Shown: positions 16,760 to 25,350, numbered from the stretch's first letter. The stretch is DNA of 64,000 bases from Nocardioides albertanoniae (GCF_006716315.1 NZ_VFOV01000001.1:3674501-3738500); one strand, 5' to 3'. The notes: a model not told the origin generated them from the letters alone. Program-made: numbers and translations.

Positions 16760-18546
16760 CAGGCCGAGCCGCGGGCGGCCCACTCACGCAACGTGTCGAT
16801 CCGCGAGCGGAGCTGCTCGGCGTTGGCGACCGCCGCGGGCGGCCCGCCGCACTCCTTGCGGAGCCGGTTGTGGGTGACGCCGTGGGGCGCCTTGGTGCGG
16901 TGGTGCCAGGCGGCGACCAGGCCGTTGAGCTCGCGGCGAAGCACCGCGAGCTGCTCGTGGGCGGCGACCGCGGCGACAGGTTCGTCGGCGGCTACCGGCG
17001 CCGAGGTCGAGGTCGTCTTCTGCTTGCGCGCCCGGTCGCTCTGCCGCTGCTGGAGCAGCGTCTTCATCTGGTCGGTGTCGAGCAGGCCGGGGATGCCGAG
17101 GAAGTCCATCTCCTCCTCGGAGCCGACCTGCACCTCGCCGGAGTGGCCGAACTCGCCACCGTCGAAGAGCACCCTGTCGAAGCGCGCCTCGGACCCCATG
17201 GCCTCCCAGGCGCCGAGCTCCTCCTCGGAGGCGCCCTCCTCGGCGTTGGCCGCCGCCATCAGCGCGTCCTCGGCGGCGAAGATGTCGTCCTCGCTGGTGA
17301 TCTTCTTGCCCAGCACATGGTCGCGCTGGAGCTCCAGCTCGGAGGCGAAGCCGAGCAGGTTGGGCACCGACGGCAAGAAGACCGACGCCGACTCACCACG
17401 GGTGCGAGCACGCACGAAACGGCCCACCGCCTGGGCGAAGAACAGCGGCGTCGAGGTGGTCGTCGCGTAGACGCCGACCGCCAGCCGGGGCACGTCGACA
17501 CCCTCGGAGACCATCCGCACCGCGACCATCCAGCGGTCGTCGGACTCGGAGAACTTGGCGATCTTCTTCGAGCCGGCCTTCTCGTCGGAGAGCACCACGG
17601 TGGCGCTCTGGCCGGTGATCGCCTTCAGCGTCTTGGCGTAGGAGCGTGCCGAGTCCTGGTCGGTGGCGATGACGAGCCCGCCCGCGTCGGGCACGTGGCG
17701 GCGCACCTCCGTCAGCCGCTTGTCGGCGGCCGCGAGCACCGACGGGATCCAGGATCCGGCCGGGTCGAGGGCGGTGCGCAGCGCCTGGGAGGTCAGGTCC
17801 TTTGTCAGCGGCTCGCCGAGGTGCACGGCGATCTCGTCGCCCGCCCGGGTGCGCCACTGCATCTGGCCGGAGTAGGCCATGAACAGCACCGGGCGCACGA
17901 CCTGGTCGCGCAGCGCCTCCGCGTAGCCGTAGGTGTAGTCGGCCGCCGAGCGCGGGATGCCGTCCTCGCCGGGCGCGTAGGTGACGAACGGGATCGGGTT
18001 GGTGTCGGAGCGGAACGGGGTGCCGGTCAGCGCCAGCCGCCTCGCCGCGGGCTCGAAGGCCTCCCGCACGCCCTCACCCCACGAGAGCGCGTCGCCGGCG
18101 TGGTGGACCTCGTCGAGGATGACGAGCGTCTTGAACCGCTCGGTGCGGATCCGCATCGCCAGCGGGTTGACCGCGACCCCGGCGTACGTCACCGCGATCC
18201 CGACGTAGTCGGCCGAGGTCTTACCCTGCCCGGCGGAGTAGGTCGGGTCGATCGGGATCCCCGCACGCGCCGCGGCCTCGGCCCACTGGGTCTTGAGGTG
18301 CTCGGTCGGCGCGACGATGATGATCCGGTCGACCAGCCGGCGGCCGAGGAGCTCGGCGGCGACGGTCAGCGCGAAGGTCGTCTTCCCGGCGCCTGGCGTG
18401 GCCACGGCGAGGAAGTCACGAGGCTGGTCGGCCAGGTAGCGAGACAGCGCCTCCTGCTGCCAGGCGCGCAGCTTGGTCGCCGTTCCCCAGGCAGCCTTGT
18501 TGGGCCAAGCCGGTGTGAGCGCGCCGGGAAGGTCAGCCCGACTCAC
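16759..18546 (-). CDS. DEAD/DEAH-box superfamily 2 helicase
   Basis: About 595 residues from GTG 18546 (VSRADLPGALTPAWPNKAAW); an ATG at 18567 would add seven residues. Helicase motifs are in order: motif I ATPGAGKTTFALT, motif II DEVHHAG, motif III LALTGTPFRSD, motif VI QAVGRFVRAR. The last 200 residues are charged and contain a KQKTTSTSAPVAAD linker. This XPB/UvrB-like group is common in actinobacteria; the substrate is unknown. CutC is coupled to its 3' end, and the DUF3039 gene lies 79 bases upstream in the same direction. Confidence 0.9.
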   Translation of the reverse strand: MSRADLPGALTPAWPNKAAWGTATKLRAWQQEALSRYLADQPRDFLAVATPGAGKTTFALTVAAELLGRRLVDRIIIVAPTEHLKTQWAEAAARAGIPIDPTYSAGQGKTSADYVGIAVTYAGVAVNPLAMRIRTERFKTLVILDEVHHAGDALSWGEGVREAFEPAARRLALTGTPFRSDTNPIPFVTYAPGEDGIPRSAADYTYGYAEALRDQVVRPVLFMAYSGQMQWRTRAGDEIAVHLGEPLTKDLTSQALRTALDPAGSWIPSVLAAADKRLTEVRRHVPDAGGLVIATDQDSARSYAKTLKAITGQSATVVLSDEKAGSKKIAKFSESDDRWMVAVRMVSEGVDVPRLAVGVYATTTSTPLFFAQAVGRFVRARTRGESASVFLPSVPNLLGFASELELQRDHVLGKKITSEDDIFAAEDALMAAANAEEGASEEELGAWEAMGSEARFDRVLFDGGEFGHSGEVQVGSEEEMDFLGIPGLLDTDQMKTLLQQRQSDRARKQKTTSTSAPVAADEPVAAVAAHEQLAVLRRELNGLVAAWHHRTKAPHGVTHNRLRKECGGPPAAVANAEQLRSRIDTLREWAARGSA

Positions 18547-18625
18547 TTCGCCTCGTCCGATGCGCAAGCGCCGGAGTACGCACGCGGCGACCTCGTGACC
18601 TGAGTGCTCGTTCGCCGACGCTCAC

Positions 18626-18913
18626 TCACTCGTCGCCCTCGCCATCGCCGCCGCTCGGCATCTCCCCGAAGATCTCCTTGCAGTCGGGGCAGACCGGGAA
18701 CTTCGAACCGTCGCGGCTCGGCACCCAGACCTTGCCGCACAACGCGACCACCGGGGTGCCCATGACCATCGCCTCGGTCAGCTTGTCCTTCTCCACGTAA
18801 TGGGAGTAACGATCGTGGTCACCCTCCTCGGTGGGGACGCCCTGCTCGGATGCGTCCTCCCGTTCCTTGACGGCTTCTTTCGTGCCGAATCCCAGGATGC
18901 CCATATGCCTCAT
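18626..18913 (-). CDS. DUF3039 domain protein
   Basis: A 95-residue (or 92 from ATG 18904) acidic protein of the actinobacterial DUF3039 family. The conserved part is DHDRYSHYVEKDKLTEAMVMGTPVVALCGKVW followed by CPDCKEIFGEMP. The single Cys and later CPDC suggest a small zinc site. Function unknown. It is encoded just upstream of the helicase in the same orientation and may share its transcript. Confidence 0.83.
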   Translation of the reverse strand: MRHMGILGFGTKEAVKEREDASEQGVPTEEGDHDRYSHYVEKDKLTEAMVMGTPVVALCGKVWVPSRDGSKFPVCPDCKEIFGEMPSGGDGEGDE

Positions 18914-18957
18914 GCTACCTGGGGCCGATCGTGATCGTGCGAGCGGAGGCGAGCGAT

Positions 18958-19524
18958 TCAGTTGAGCTCGGGGTCGGCCGGGCGCGTGGCATGGAAGGCC
19001 AGCTCACCTGGCTGGCGGCGAAGCACCGCACCCCACATCGTGCTGACGTCGTCGAGGAAGGCGTCATACGGCTCGCCGTCGACGACATACCAGGACCCCT
19101 CCTCGACCTCGCCCTCCAGCTGGGCAGCACCCCACCCTGCGTAGCCGGCGAAGATGCGCAGCCGCGACAGAGTGCCGTCGACGAGCTCGACGGGCGTGTC
19201 GAGGTCGAGCAGGCCCAGCCGGCCGACCACCGCCCGAAAGCCCAGCGGCGGGTCGTCGGAGTCGACGAGCAGGGCGACCGCGATCGCGGCGTCCTTGCCC
19301 ACCGGGCCGCCCTCGAAAAGCACGTCGGGGTCGGCGACCGATGGCGCCCACGGATGCAGCACCTCGGCGACCGGCACCGGCGAGGGGCGGTTGAGCACCA
19401 CCCCGAGCGCGCCGTCGTCGTTGGCCTCGATGACGAGCACGACGGTGTCGACGAAGTTGGGGTCGCGAAGCTCGGGGGTGGCCACCAGCAGCCGCCCCGG
19501 GCGTACGTCGTTCTCCTCCGTCAT
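18958..19524 (-). CDS. YqgE/AlgH family protein (UPF0301)
   Basis: A 188-residue protein with the family signature: LLVATPELRDPNFVDTVVLVIE, GALGVVLNRPSP, VLFEGGPVG and FAGYAGWGAAQLEGE. Homologues are broadly distributed; AlgH has been linked to alginate regulation in Pseudomonas, but the molecular role is unknown. It stands alone, 44 bases upstream of DUF3039 on the same strand. Confidence 0.9.
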   Translation of the reverse strand: MTEENDVRPGRLLVATPELRDPNFVDTVVLVIEANDDGALGVVLNRPSPVPVAEVLHPWAPSVADPDVLFEGGPVGKDAAIAVALLVDSDDPPLGFRAVVGRLGLLDLDTPVELVDGTLSRLRIFAGYAGWGAAQLEGEVEEGSWYVVDGEPYDAFLDDVSTMWGAVLRRQPGELAFHATRPADPELN

Positions 19525-19591
19525 GACGTCATGATCGCATCACCCGAGGCGGCAGCTCCGCAACAGAGATCTCGGGTATGCCGCGTGAAGA

Positions 19592-20122
19592 TCAGGCCAC
19601 GGCGAGCGCGGACCGGAACCGGTCGACGAGGCCGCCGAAGCGGCGCCGCTCGACGATCTCGGGGGCCGGCACGTACTCCGCCCGGGCGCGCAGCTCGATC
19701 ATCGAGCCGAGCGCGACGCACTGCGGATCGGCGAACGAGCCCTTGCCGGACATGACCGCGAGCACCTGATGCTCCTTGGCCTGCGCCCTGGCCAACGAGG
19801 CGGCCATCGTCTCGTCGACCGGGAGCGCGTGGTAGCGGTCGAGGACCGCACGGATGCCGGGAAGGTCGTCGGCGGCGCCGTGCCAGGCGTCGACGACGGC
19901 GTCCTCGAGGTTCATCGGCTGGGTGGCGAGCTCGGTCTCGATCCGACCTGAGAGGCGGGTGTGCCAGCGCAGGTGGAGGGCGGCGAGCAGGTCGAGCTCG
20001 CCGGCGAAGGTCTCGGCGACACCGGGAAGATCCATAGGCAGCAGGCCGTCACGACGCTCGTCGACGGCGACAACCACATCACGGAGGATCTCCCCGCGCT
20101 TGTGATGCCTGGTCCAGCTCAT
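19592..20122 (-). CDS. Conserved hypothetical protein
   Basis: 176 residues from ATG 20122, which has AAGGAG at a seven-base distance; an earlier in-frame start at 20206 has no ribosome site. I do not recognise the family. The sequence is mostly helical, with RHHKRGEILRDVVVAVDERRDG at the start, an LALHLRWH-like helix and a C-terminal region rich in Arg. No signal peptide or membrane segment. It diverges from the TetR gene at 20287 across a gap with two CATAC...GTATG palindromes, so TetR control is plausible. Confidence 0.72.
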   Translation of the reverse strand: MSWTRHHKRGEILRDVVVAVDERRDGLLPMDLPGVAETFAGELDLLAALHLRWHTRLSGRIETELATQPMNLEDAVVDAWHGAADDLPGIRAVLDRYHALPVDETMAASLARAQAKEHQVLAVMSGKGSFADPQCVALGSMIELRARAEYVPAPEIVERRRFGGLVDRFRSALAVA

Positions 20123-20151
20123 TGTCGGCTCCTTGCGGAAGGTTGGTTCAC

Positions 20152-20202
20152 ACTCACATACCGTGAGTACGTACCAAGAGTACGACCCATACTCACAGTA
20201 TG
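20152..20202. promoter_or_regulatory. Pair of related palindromic operator sites
   Basis: CATACT-CAC-AGTATG at 20188-20202 is a perfect 6-3-6 palindrome. CATACCGTGAGTACG at 20157-20171 is a degenerate copy in the opposite orientation, overlapping ACTCAC-ATACC-GTGAGT (20152-20168). They lie in the divergent gap between the hypothetical gene at 19592-20122 and the TetR gene at 20287, where an autoregulating TetR would bind. Confidence 0.6.
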
Positions 20203-20286
20203 CCAACTACCTCGGGCTGAACGGTTCGCAACATCTCGATGCCCGGTGTGATGCCCTCCACACCGAGCGCGGATAGAGTGGGGTGC

Positions 20287-20976
20287 GTGGCAAAGTCGTC
20301 CGTGAGCAAGCTCGTCCCCAAGGTCCCCCCGCTTCCGTCGGTGCCCGGGATGTCACGGAGGCAGCAGTTCTCCGCCTCGACCAAGAAGACGCTCATCGAG
20401 GTCGCCGAGCAGCTCTTCACCGAGCACGGCTACGCCAGCACGTCGCTCGACGCGATCGTCGCCGGCGCCGAGGTCACCAAGGGCGCGCTCTACCACCACT
20501 TCAGCGGCAAGCAGGCCCTCTTCGAGGTCGTCTTCGAGAAGGTCGAGGCCGCGACCGCCAAGAGCATCGACGGCGCCATGCGCGAGTCGAAGGACCCCTG
20601 GGAGCAGGCCCGCGCCGGGCTGCGTACGTTCCTCGAGGCCGTGCAGGAGCCCACCTACCGCCGCATCGTCGTGCAGGAGGGGCCCGCCGTGCTGGGCTAC
20701 CAGCGCTACCGCGAGCAGGAGGAGCGCTCCACCTTCACCGTCGTCGAAGACATCGTCGCCGCGGTGCTGCGCGCCGGCGACCGAAGCGTCAGCGATGCGA
20801 TGGTCGCCACCTTCGCCCGCCTCTTCTTCGGCGCGATGTCGGCCGCCGGTGAGTCGGTGACAGAGTCCGGCGACCCCGAGGAGGCCGCCGAACGCGTCGA
20901 GCTCGCGGTCACCTATCTCCTCGCCGGCGTGCAGACCCTGGCCCAGCAGGACGTCAAGGTCGAAGACATGCGCTGA
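20287..20976 (+). CDS. TetR family regulator
   Basis: About 229 residues from GTG 20287 (VAKSSVSKLVPKV); an ATG at 20239 would add 16. After a basic, proline-rich N-terminal arm of about 30 residues comes the TetR helix-turn-helix: VAEQLFTEHGYASTSLDAIVAGAEVTKGALYHHFSGKQALFE. The ligand domain contains EGPAVLGYQRYREQEE, a pattern seen in a common actinobacterial TetR subgroup. Its stop is two bases before the nested palindrome element. Likely acts on the divergent hypothetical gene and itself. Confidence 0.9.
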   Translation: MAKSSVSKLVPKVPPLPSVPGMSRRQQFSASTKKTLIEVAEQLFTEHGYASTSLDAIVAGAEVTKGALYHHFSGKQALFEVVFEKVEAATAKSIDGAMRESKDPWEQARAGLRTFLEAVQEPTYRRIVVQEGPAVLGYQRYREQEERSTFTVVEDIVAAVLRAGDRSVSDAMVATFARLFFGAMSAAGESVTESGDPEEAAERVELAVTYLLAGVQTLAQQDVKVEDMR

Positions 20977-20977
20977 G

Positions 20978-21074
20978 CCGAGTCGGCTCATCCTGACCGA
21001 ATTGGACGTCGAGTCGGCTCGTTCTAACGAGCCGACTCGACGTGCTTTTGTGTCAGGACGAGCCGACTCGACGG
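20978..21074. repeat. Nested palindrome element, copy A
   Basis: Four related arms. An outer left arm (20979-20997) pairs with an outer right arm (21052-21070) at 18 of 19 positions. Between them, 21006-21043 is an 18-bp perfect stem with a two-base CT loop built on the same GAGTCGGCTC core. A T-rich spacer GCTTTTG follows the inner stem. The element fills the whole gap between the TetR and DUF3048 stop codons, so it may act as a two-way terminator. A second copy lies at 50145-50238. Confidence 0.85.
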
Positions 21075-21075
21075 T

Positions 21076-22119
21076 CTACTTGACGCTGACGCTGCCGGGG
21101 TCGACCTGACCGTTGCCCTGCGGGATCAGGTCCATCCAGACCTTGCCCGGCGGGATCTCGATGGGCTTGCCCTGGGCGTCGGTGAAGGTGACCGCGCCCT
21201 TCTCGCCCTTCTTCACCCAGGTCGCCTCGACGGCCTGGCCGTCGCGCAGGATCCATGCCTTGCCGCGGCCGGTGAAGTGCGAGACCGGGACGATCGAGCC
21301 GCCCGGGTCCTTGTAGGGCGCGATGGTGGTCTTGGTCTGCGCGACCACCACCGTGTCGGCGCGGAACTGTCCGCTCTTGGACATGTAGTTGTTCTTCAGG
21401 ACGTACTTGCCGCCCTTGAAGACCCAGTTGTCCGTACGCGCCGGGGAGAACCTCACGTCGACGGCCTTGGCGGGCTTGCCGCCGGCCAGCTTCGTGGAGG
21501 CATCGCCCCAGGGCAGGAAGTCGCCGGGACGCTTGGCCTTGCCGCCCTTCTCGGCAGCCTTGGCGGCCTTGCTCACCTTGCCGACCACGCTGTGCAGCTC
21601 GTCGTGGGGCTTGCTGCTGTCGCGTACGACATAGGGGGTGGACATGTCGAGCCAGGTCACACCGTGCTTCTTCAGCTGCGCGAAGGTGTAGGGCGCGGCA
21701 CCGCTGGTCATGATCTTGGCGCCGGTGGGCGCCGCGATGCCGGCGTCGGTGGCCCGCATCGAGCGGACCGGACCCGCCTCCTTCGGGAGCTGGGAGTAGT
21801 AGCCCACCGCCAGCCGCGTCACGCCACCCTCGACCAGCTCCTGCACGACGATGTCGGCCTTGGCCACGCCGTACTGAGGGGCGCTGGCCGCGGTGTTGTC
21901 GATCTTGACGATGTAGACGGGGTGCTTGCGCGCCGCCGACTGCCCGTCGGGGAGCTCGACGCCGGTCAGCGGCTCGTGGTCGGGCCCGGCGGGTGCGGAC
22001 GGGGACGGCTTGGAGTCCGTCGGGCCGTCATCGGAACCACAGCCGGTCAGGGCCAGGCCCGCGACGGCCAGCGTTGCCGCTGCTCGCAGCCAGAACCCCG
22101 GGCGGGACGTACGCATCAT
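21076..22119 (-). CDS. DUF3048 family lipoprotein
   Basis: About 347 residues from ATG 22119 (a second ATG at 22116 is equally placed behind GGAG). The N-terminus is a lipoprotein signal: RTSRPGFWLRAAATLAVAG then LTGC with Cys as the lipidated residue, followed by a Ser/Pro/Asp linker. The DUF3048 core contains VYIVKIDNTAASAPQYGVAKADIVVQ and GGVTRLAVGYYS; the C-terminal part has DLIPQGNGQVD. Homologues (YerB-like) are surface lipoproteins of unknown function. Three 11-bp tandem repeats sit 15-47 bases upstream of the start, an unusual leader. Confidence 0.9.
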   Translation of the reverse strand: MMRTSRPGFWLRAAATLAVAGLALTGCGSDDGPTDSKPSPSAPAGPDHEPLTGVELPDGQSAARKHPVYIVKIDNTAASAPQYGVAKADIVVQELVEGGVTRLAVGYYSQLPKEAGPVRSMRATDAGIAAPTGAKIMTSGAAPYTFAQLKKHGVTWLDMSTPYVVRDSSKPHDELHSVVGKVSKAAKAAEKGGKAKRPGDFLPWGDASTKLAGGKPAKAVDVRFSPARTDNWVFKGGKYVLKNNYMSKSGQFRADTVVVAQTKTTIAPYKDPGGSIVPVSHFTGRGKAWILRDGQAVEATWVKKGEKGAVTFTDAQGKPIEIPPGKVWMDLIPQGNGQVDPGSVSVK

Positions 22120-22133
22120 CGATCTCCATCTAC

Positions 22134-22166
22134 ATCGTGCCTGGTTCGTGCGTGGATCGTGCCTGG
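22134..22166. repeat. Three contiguous 11-bp repeats upstream of DUF3048 gene
   Basis: Units ATCGTGCCTGG, TTCGTGCGTGG and ATCGTGCCTGG run without gaps at 22134-22144, 22145-22155 and 22156-22166. First and third are identical; the middle differs at two positions. The 11-bp period is one DNA turn. They precede the GGAG site of the DUF3048 gene. Just beyond, 22203-22214 is GTTGC-AC-GCAAC. Confidence 0.75.
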
Positions 22167-22239
22167 GAGGCACAGTTCCGAGACGAGCCTCAGACGGTAA
22201 TCGTTGCACGCAACAACGCCGCGCCCGGGGTTATCCAGA

Positions 22240-23007
22240 TCAGGCGACCGTCGCGCCGCCGTCGACGTACAGGGTCTGGCCGGTGATGTAGGACGACTCG
22301 TCGCTGGCCAGGAAGGCGGCCGCGGCCGCGATGTCGGCCGGCTCACCGACGCGCTTGACCGGGTTGGCGTCGGCCGAGAGCTTGCGGAACTCGTCGACGT
22401 CGAGGCCCAGGCGGGCCGCGGTCTGGTCGGTCATCTCGGTGGCGATGAAGCCCGGCGCGATCGCGTTCACGTTGACGCCGAAGGCACCCAGCTCGAGCGC
22501 GAGCGTGCGGGTGAAGCCCTGCACGCCGGCCTTGGCGGCGGAGTAGTTGGCCTGACCGCGGTTGCCGGTCGCCGAGGTGGAGGAGACGTTGATGATCTTG
22601 CCGTACTTCTGCTTCACGAAGACCGCCTGCGCTGCCTTCGACATCAGGAAGTGGCCCTTGAGGTGGACGCCCATGACCAGGTCCCAGTCGTCCTCGGTCA
22701 TCTTGAAGAGCAGGTTGTCGCGGGTGATCCCGGCGTTGTTCATCAGGATGTGCAGACCGCCGAGCTCCTCGACGATGCGCGCCACGGCGGCCTCGGTGTC
22801 TTCGGCCTTGGCGACGTTGGCCCCGATGCCGACCGACTTGGCTCCCTCGGCCAGCGGAAGCTTGCCCGCGGCCTCGACGGCGGCGGCCTCGTCGAGGTCG
22901 ATGATCGCGACGGAGGCTCCCTCCTCGGCGAAACGCGTGGCGACCCCGAAACCGATCCCGCGTGCTGCACCGGTGATGACTGCGACCCGACCGTCGAAAC
23001 GACCCAT
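22240..23007 (-). CDS. SDR family reductase, FabG-like
   Basis: 255 residues from ATG 23007, with AAGGAG seven bases upstream. Classical SDR: TGAARGIG near the start, NNAG in MNNAGITRDNLLFK, NVSSTSATGNRGQANYSAAKAG (catalytic Ser, Tyr, Lys) and the C-terminal YITGQTLYVDGGA. The NNAGITRD and YSAAKAG forms are typical of 3-oxoacyl-ACP reductases, so a 3-ketoacyl-ACP/CoA reductase is most likely. It is monocistronic by spacing, which suggests a dedicated role rather than the core FAS gene. Confidence 0.9.
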   Translation of the reverse strand: MGRFDGRVAVITGAARGIGFGVATRFAEEGASVAIIDLDEAAAVEAAGKLPLAEGAKSVGIGANVAKAEDTEAAVARIVEELGGLHILMNNAGITRDNLLFKMTEDDWDLVMGVHLKGHFLMSKAAQAVFVKQKYGKIINVSSTSATGNRGQANYSAAKAGVQGFTRTLALELGAFGVNVNAIAPGFIATEMTDQTAARLGLDVDEFRKLSADANPVKRVGEPADIAAAAAFLASDESSYITGQTLYVDGGATVA

Positions 23008-23053
23008 GACCAAACTCCTTCGTGTGACTCAGGCTCTGTGACTCAGCCGACGA

Positions 23054-23095
23054 TGACGTACGGCCCCCGCCGACTGTAGCGAGGGCCGTACGTCA
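23054..23095. terminator. Strong hairpin downstream of glycerophosphodiesterase
   Basis: TGACGTACGGCCC and GGGCCGTACGTCA form a 13-bp perfect stem, extended by CGC/GCG inside. It lies between the reductase start and the 3' end of the glycerophosphodiesterase gene, where a terminator for the latter is expected. Confidence 0.75.
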
Positions 23096-23108
23096 GGTCG
23101 CGAGGTGT

Positions 23109-24263
23109 CTACCGATTGGCGGCGACCCACGCGTCGCGGGCGGCGACGCCGAGGTCGGGCTGGTCGGTGAAGAACGCGTCGACACCGGCGTCGAGATACG
23201 GGCCGACCTCGCAGCCGAGGTCACCGATCGCGATCGGGTCGGTGCCCTTGCGGCACTCGGCCGGGAGGTTCTTGTTCTCGGCGCGCATCGTCCAGATGAC
23301 GGTCGGCAGCCCGATGCGCTCGGCGCGGGCGGCGAGGTCGGTCGGCTCCCCCAGCGTCGCGTCGGCATTGCGCGGGATGACGTAGTACTTGTAGGGCGCG
23401 ACCTGGTCGGCGTACTTCTTGATGCTTCGCAGGCCCTTGTCGGTGACCAGGTCGTCGTTGGTCACGCCCGTCCCGGCTACCACCTGGTCGTAGGGCGCGC
23501 CGCCGAAGTCGATCAGCTGCACCAGTGGGGTGTTCACCATCCGGTTGAGATCTTTGAGGTTGCTGATCTCGAAGGACTGGACGACCGCGGCGGCATGCTT
23601 GCCGGCGAGGCCGTGGCGCCGCAGGCTCTTCGCGAGCGGCTCCTCCAGCGAGAGGCCGATGGAGTCGAAGTACGTCGGGTGCTTGGTCTCCGGGGCGACC
23701 CCGATCGTGCGTCCGGTCTCGGCCTCCTTGGCCTCGACCAGGTCGAGCACCTCCTCGAAGGTCGGCACCTCGAAGAGACCGTCGTAGGCGGTGTTGTCAG
23801 GGCGGTCGCCGGGGATGCGCTCCTTGGCCCGCAGCGTCTTCAGCTCGGCGAGCGTGAAGTCCTCGGTGAACCAGCCGGTCAGCGCCTTGCCGTCGATGGT
23901 CTTGGTCGTCTTCCGGCCCGCGAACTCAGGACGGTCGGCGACGTCGGTGGTGCCCGAGATCTCGTTCTCGTGGCGGGTGACGAGCACACCGTCCTTGGTG
24001 GAGACGACGTCGGGCTCGACGAAGTCGGCGCCCTGCTGGATGGCCAGCTCATAGGACGCCAGCGTGTGCTCGGGCCGGTAGCCGGAGGCGCCACGGTGGC
24101 CGAAGACGACCGGTTCGGCGTGCTTGTGCTTGGCCGCCTGGACGGCGGTCATGGTGGTGGACGCCGCGGAGGCGGGGGTCGAGACCAGGACGGTCCCTGC
24201 GGTGAGCGCCGCGGCGGCGGTGAGCGTGAGAGCACGCATGCGAGTGGGGTTCAACGTGGTCAT
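23109..24263 (-). CDS. Secreted glycerophosphodiester phosphodiesterase
   Basis: 384 residues with a signal peptide (RALTLTAAAALTAGTVLVST then PASA). The GDPD catalytic region is visible as VFGHRGASGYRPEHT, then EPDVVSTKDGVLVTRHE, with ETKHP further on. It releases glycerol 3-phosphate from deacylated phospholipids or wall glycerophosphate, outside the cell. Compared with the neighbouring paralogue it is longer and carries a CRKGTDP...LGCEVG cysteine pair likely to form a disulfide. It follows the paralogue by seven bases, so both are one operon. Confidence 0.93.
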   Translation of the reverse strand: MTTLNPTRMRALTLTAAAALTAGTVLVSTPASAASTTMTAVQAAKHKHAEPVVFGHRGASGYRPEHTLASYELAIQQGADFVEPDVVSTKDGVLVTRHENEISGTTDVADRPEFAGRKTTKTIDGKALTGWFTEDFTLAELKTLRAKERIPGDRPDNTAYDGLFEVPTFEEVLDLVEAKEAETGRTIGVAPETKHPTYFDSIGLSLEEPLAKSLRRHGLAGKHAAAVVQSFEISNLKDLNRMVNTPLVQLIDFGGAPYDQVVAGTGVTNDDLVTDKGLRSIKKYADQVAPYKYYVIPRNADATLGEPTDLAARAERIGLPTVIWTMRAENKNLPAECRKGTDPIAIGDLGCEVGPYLDAGVDAFFTDQPDLGVAARDAWVAANR

Positions 24264-24270
24264 GCGGCGA

Positions 24271-25212
24271 TCACACCGGCTCTGGGAGACCCCCGGCCCG
24301 TGGTGCGGTGAACGAGGAATGACGTTTCGACGCCCGGCCTTCGGCTATCACTTCGCGGAGCACGTCCGGGTGGTTGGTGATGACGCCGTCGACGCCACGG
24401 TCGAGCACCCTGCGCATCGCTGCGGCGTCGTCGACGGTCCAGGCGTGGATGTGCATGCCGAGCCGGTGCACCCGGGCAACGTAGGAGGCGTCGACGGCGC
24501 TGTGGGTGGGGTTGATCTCGTCTGCCCAGGTGTAGTCGTCCAGGGCGGTGTAGGCAGGCTTGCCGAGCAGGCCGACCGGCACCTCGGGCTGAATCTTCTT
24601 GTAGGTCTTCATCGAGCCGAAGTCGAAGCTCTGCACCGCGATCCGTCCGGTCGCCACCGCCGTGCGCACGAAGCCGGGGAGGGAGTCGAACGTCGCGGCG
24701 ACCGCCTTCTCGATGCCCGGGTAGAGCGCCGGAGACTTGAGCTCCATCCTGATCCCGGACGGGGAGAGCCCCACGGCCACGATCATCTCCTTGAGCGTCG
24801 GCACCCGGGCTCCGGCGTACTTCTTGCTGAACCAGGAGCCGGCGTCGAGGGTCTTGATCTCGGCGAGGGTGAAGTCCCTGACGTTCCACGGCGAGCGACC
24901 GGGGAAGCGCTGCTCGACGTCGGTCGTACGCGCCAGGGTGGTGTCGTGGATCAGGACGAGCTTGCCGTCCTTGGTGGCCTGCACGTCCGACTCGATCCAG
25001 TCGGCGCGCTGCCTGATCCCGAGCGCGAAGGCGGCGAGGGTGTTCTCCGGGGCGTAGGCGCTCGCCCCGCGGTGAGCGGTCACCGCGATGTCGACGGAAC
25101 GATGGGCCTCGGCGGCGTTGACCGCTGCCGGGGCGATCATCGTGCCTGCGGCCAGCGCCACGCCGGCCAGAGCTGAGGTGAAGATTTTCGACGCGACTGA
25201 CGACAGCGACAT
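24271..25212 (-). CDS. Secreted glycerophosphodiester phosphodiesterase
   Basis: 313 residues with an N-terminal signal sequence (KIFTSALAGVALAAGTMIAP). GDPD motifs: TAHRGASAYAPENT, ESDVQATKDGKLVLIHD and MELKSPALYPG, with WTVDDAAAMRR and GVDGVITNHPD at the C-terminal end. It precedes the longer paralogue by seven bases. The two differ substantially, so this is an old duplication or two recruited enzymes with different substrate preference. Likely phosphate or glycerol scavenging at the cell surface. Confidence 0.93.
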   Translation of the reverse strand: MSLSSVASKIFTSALAGVALAAGTMIAPAAVNAAEAHRSVDIAVTAHRGASAYAPENTLAAFALGIRQRADWIESDVQATKDGKLVLIHDTTLARTTDVEQRFPGRSPWNVRDFTLAEIKTLDAGSWFSKKYAGARVPTLKEMIVAVGLSPSGIRMELKSPALYPGIEKAVAATFDSLPGFVRTAVATGRIAVQSFDFGSMKTYKKIQPEVPVGLLGKPAYTALDDYTWADEINPTHSAVDASYVARVHRLGMHIHAWTVDDAAAMRRVLDRGVDGVITNHPDVLREVIAEGRASKRHSSFTAPRAGGLPEPV

Positions 25213-25350
25213 TGCGCACTCCCGAGATCAGTGGATGACGACTGATCCCGAGCGTGGCGATCCCCGCCGACGCTGCCTCGACGGACTGATGGCCGGTTTC
25301 GTACGCCTGGGTGAACTCAGCCCGGACTCAGCCCGGGCTCATCCGCAGTC

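Noticed and set aside
19592..20206. Longer N-terminus for the hypothetical protein
   Set aside because: The extension would read through the palindromic operator region, and ATG 20122 has an excellent AAGGAG site.
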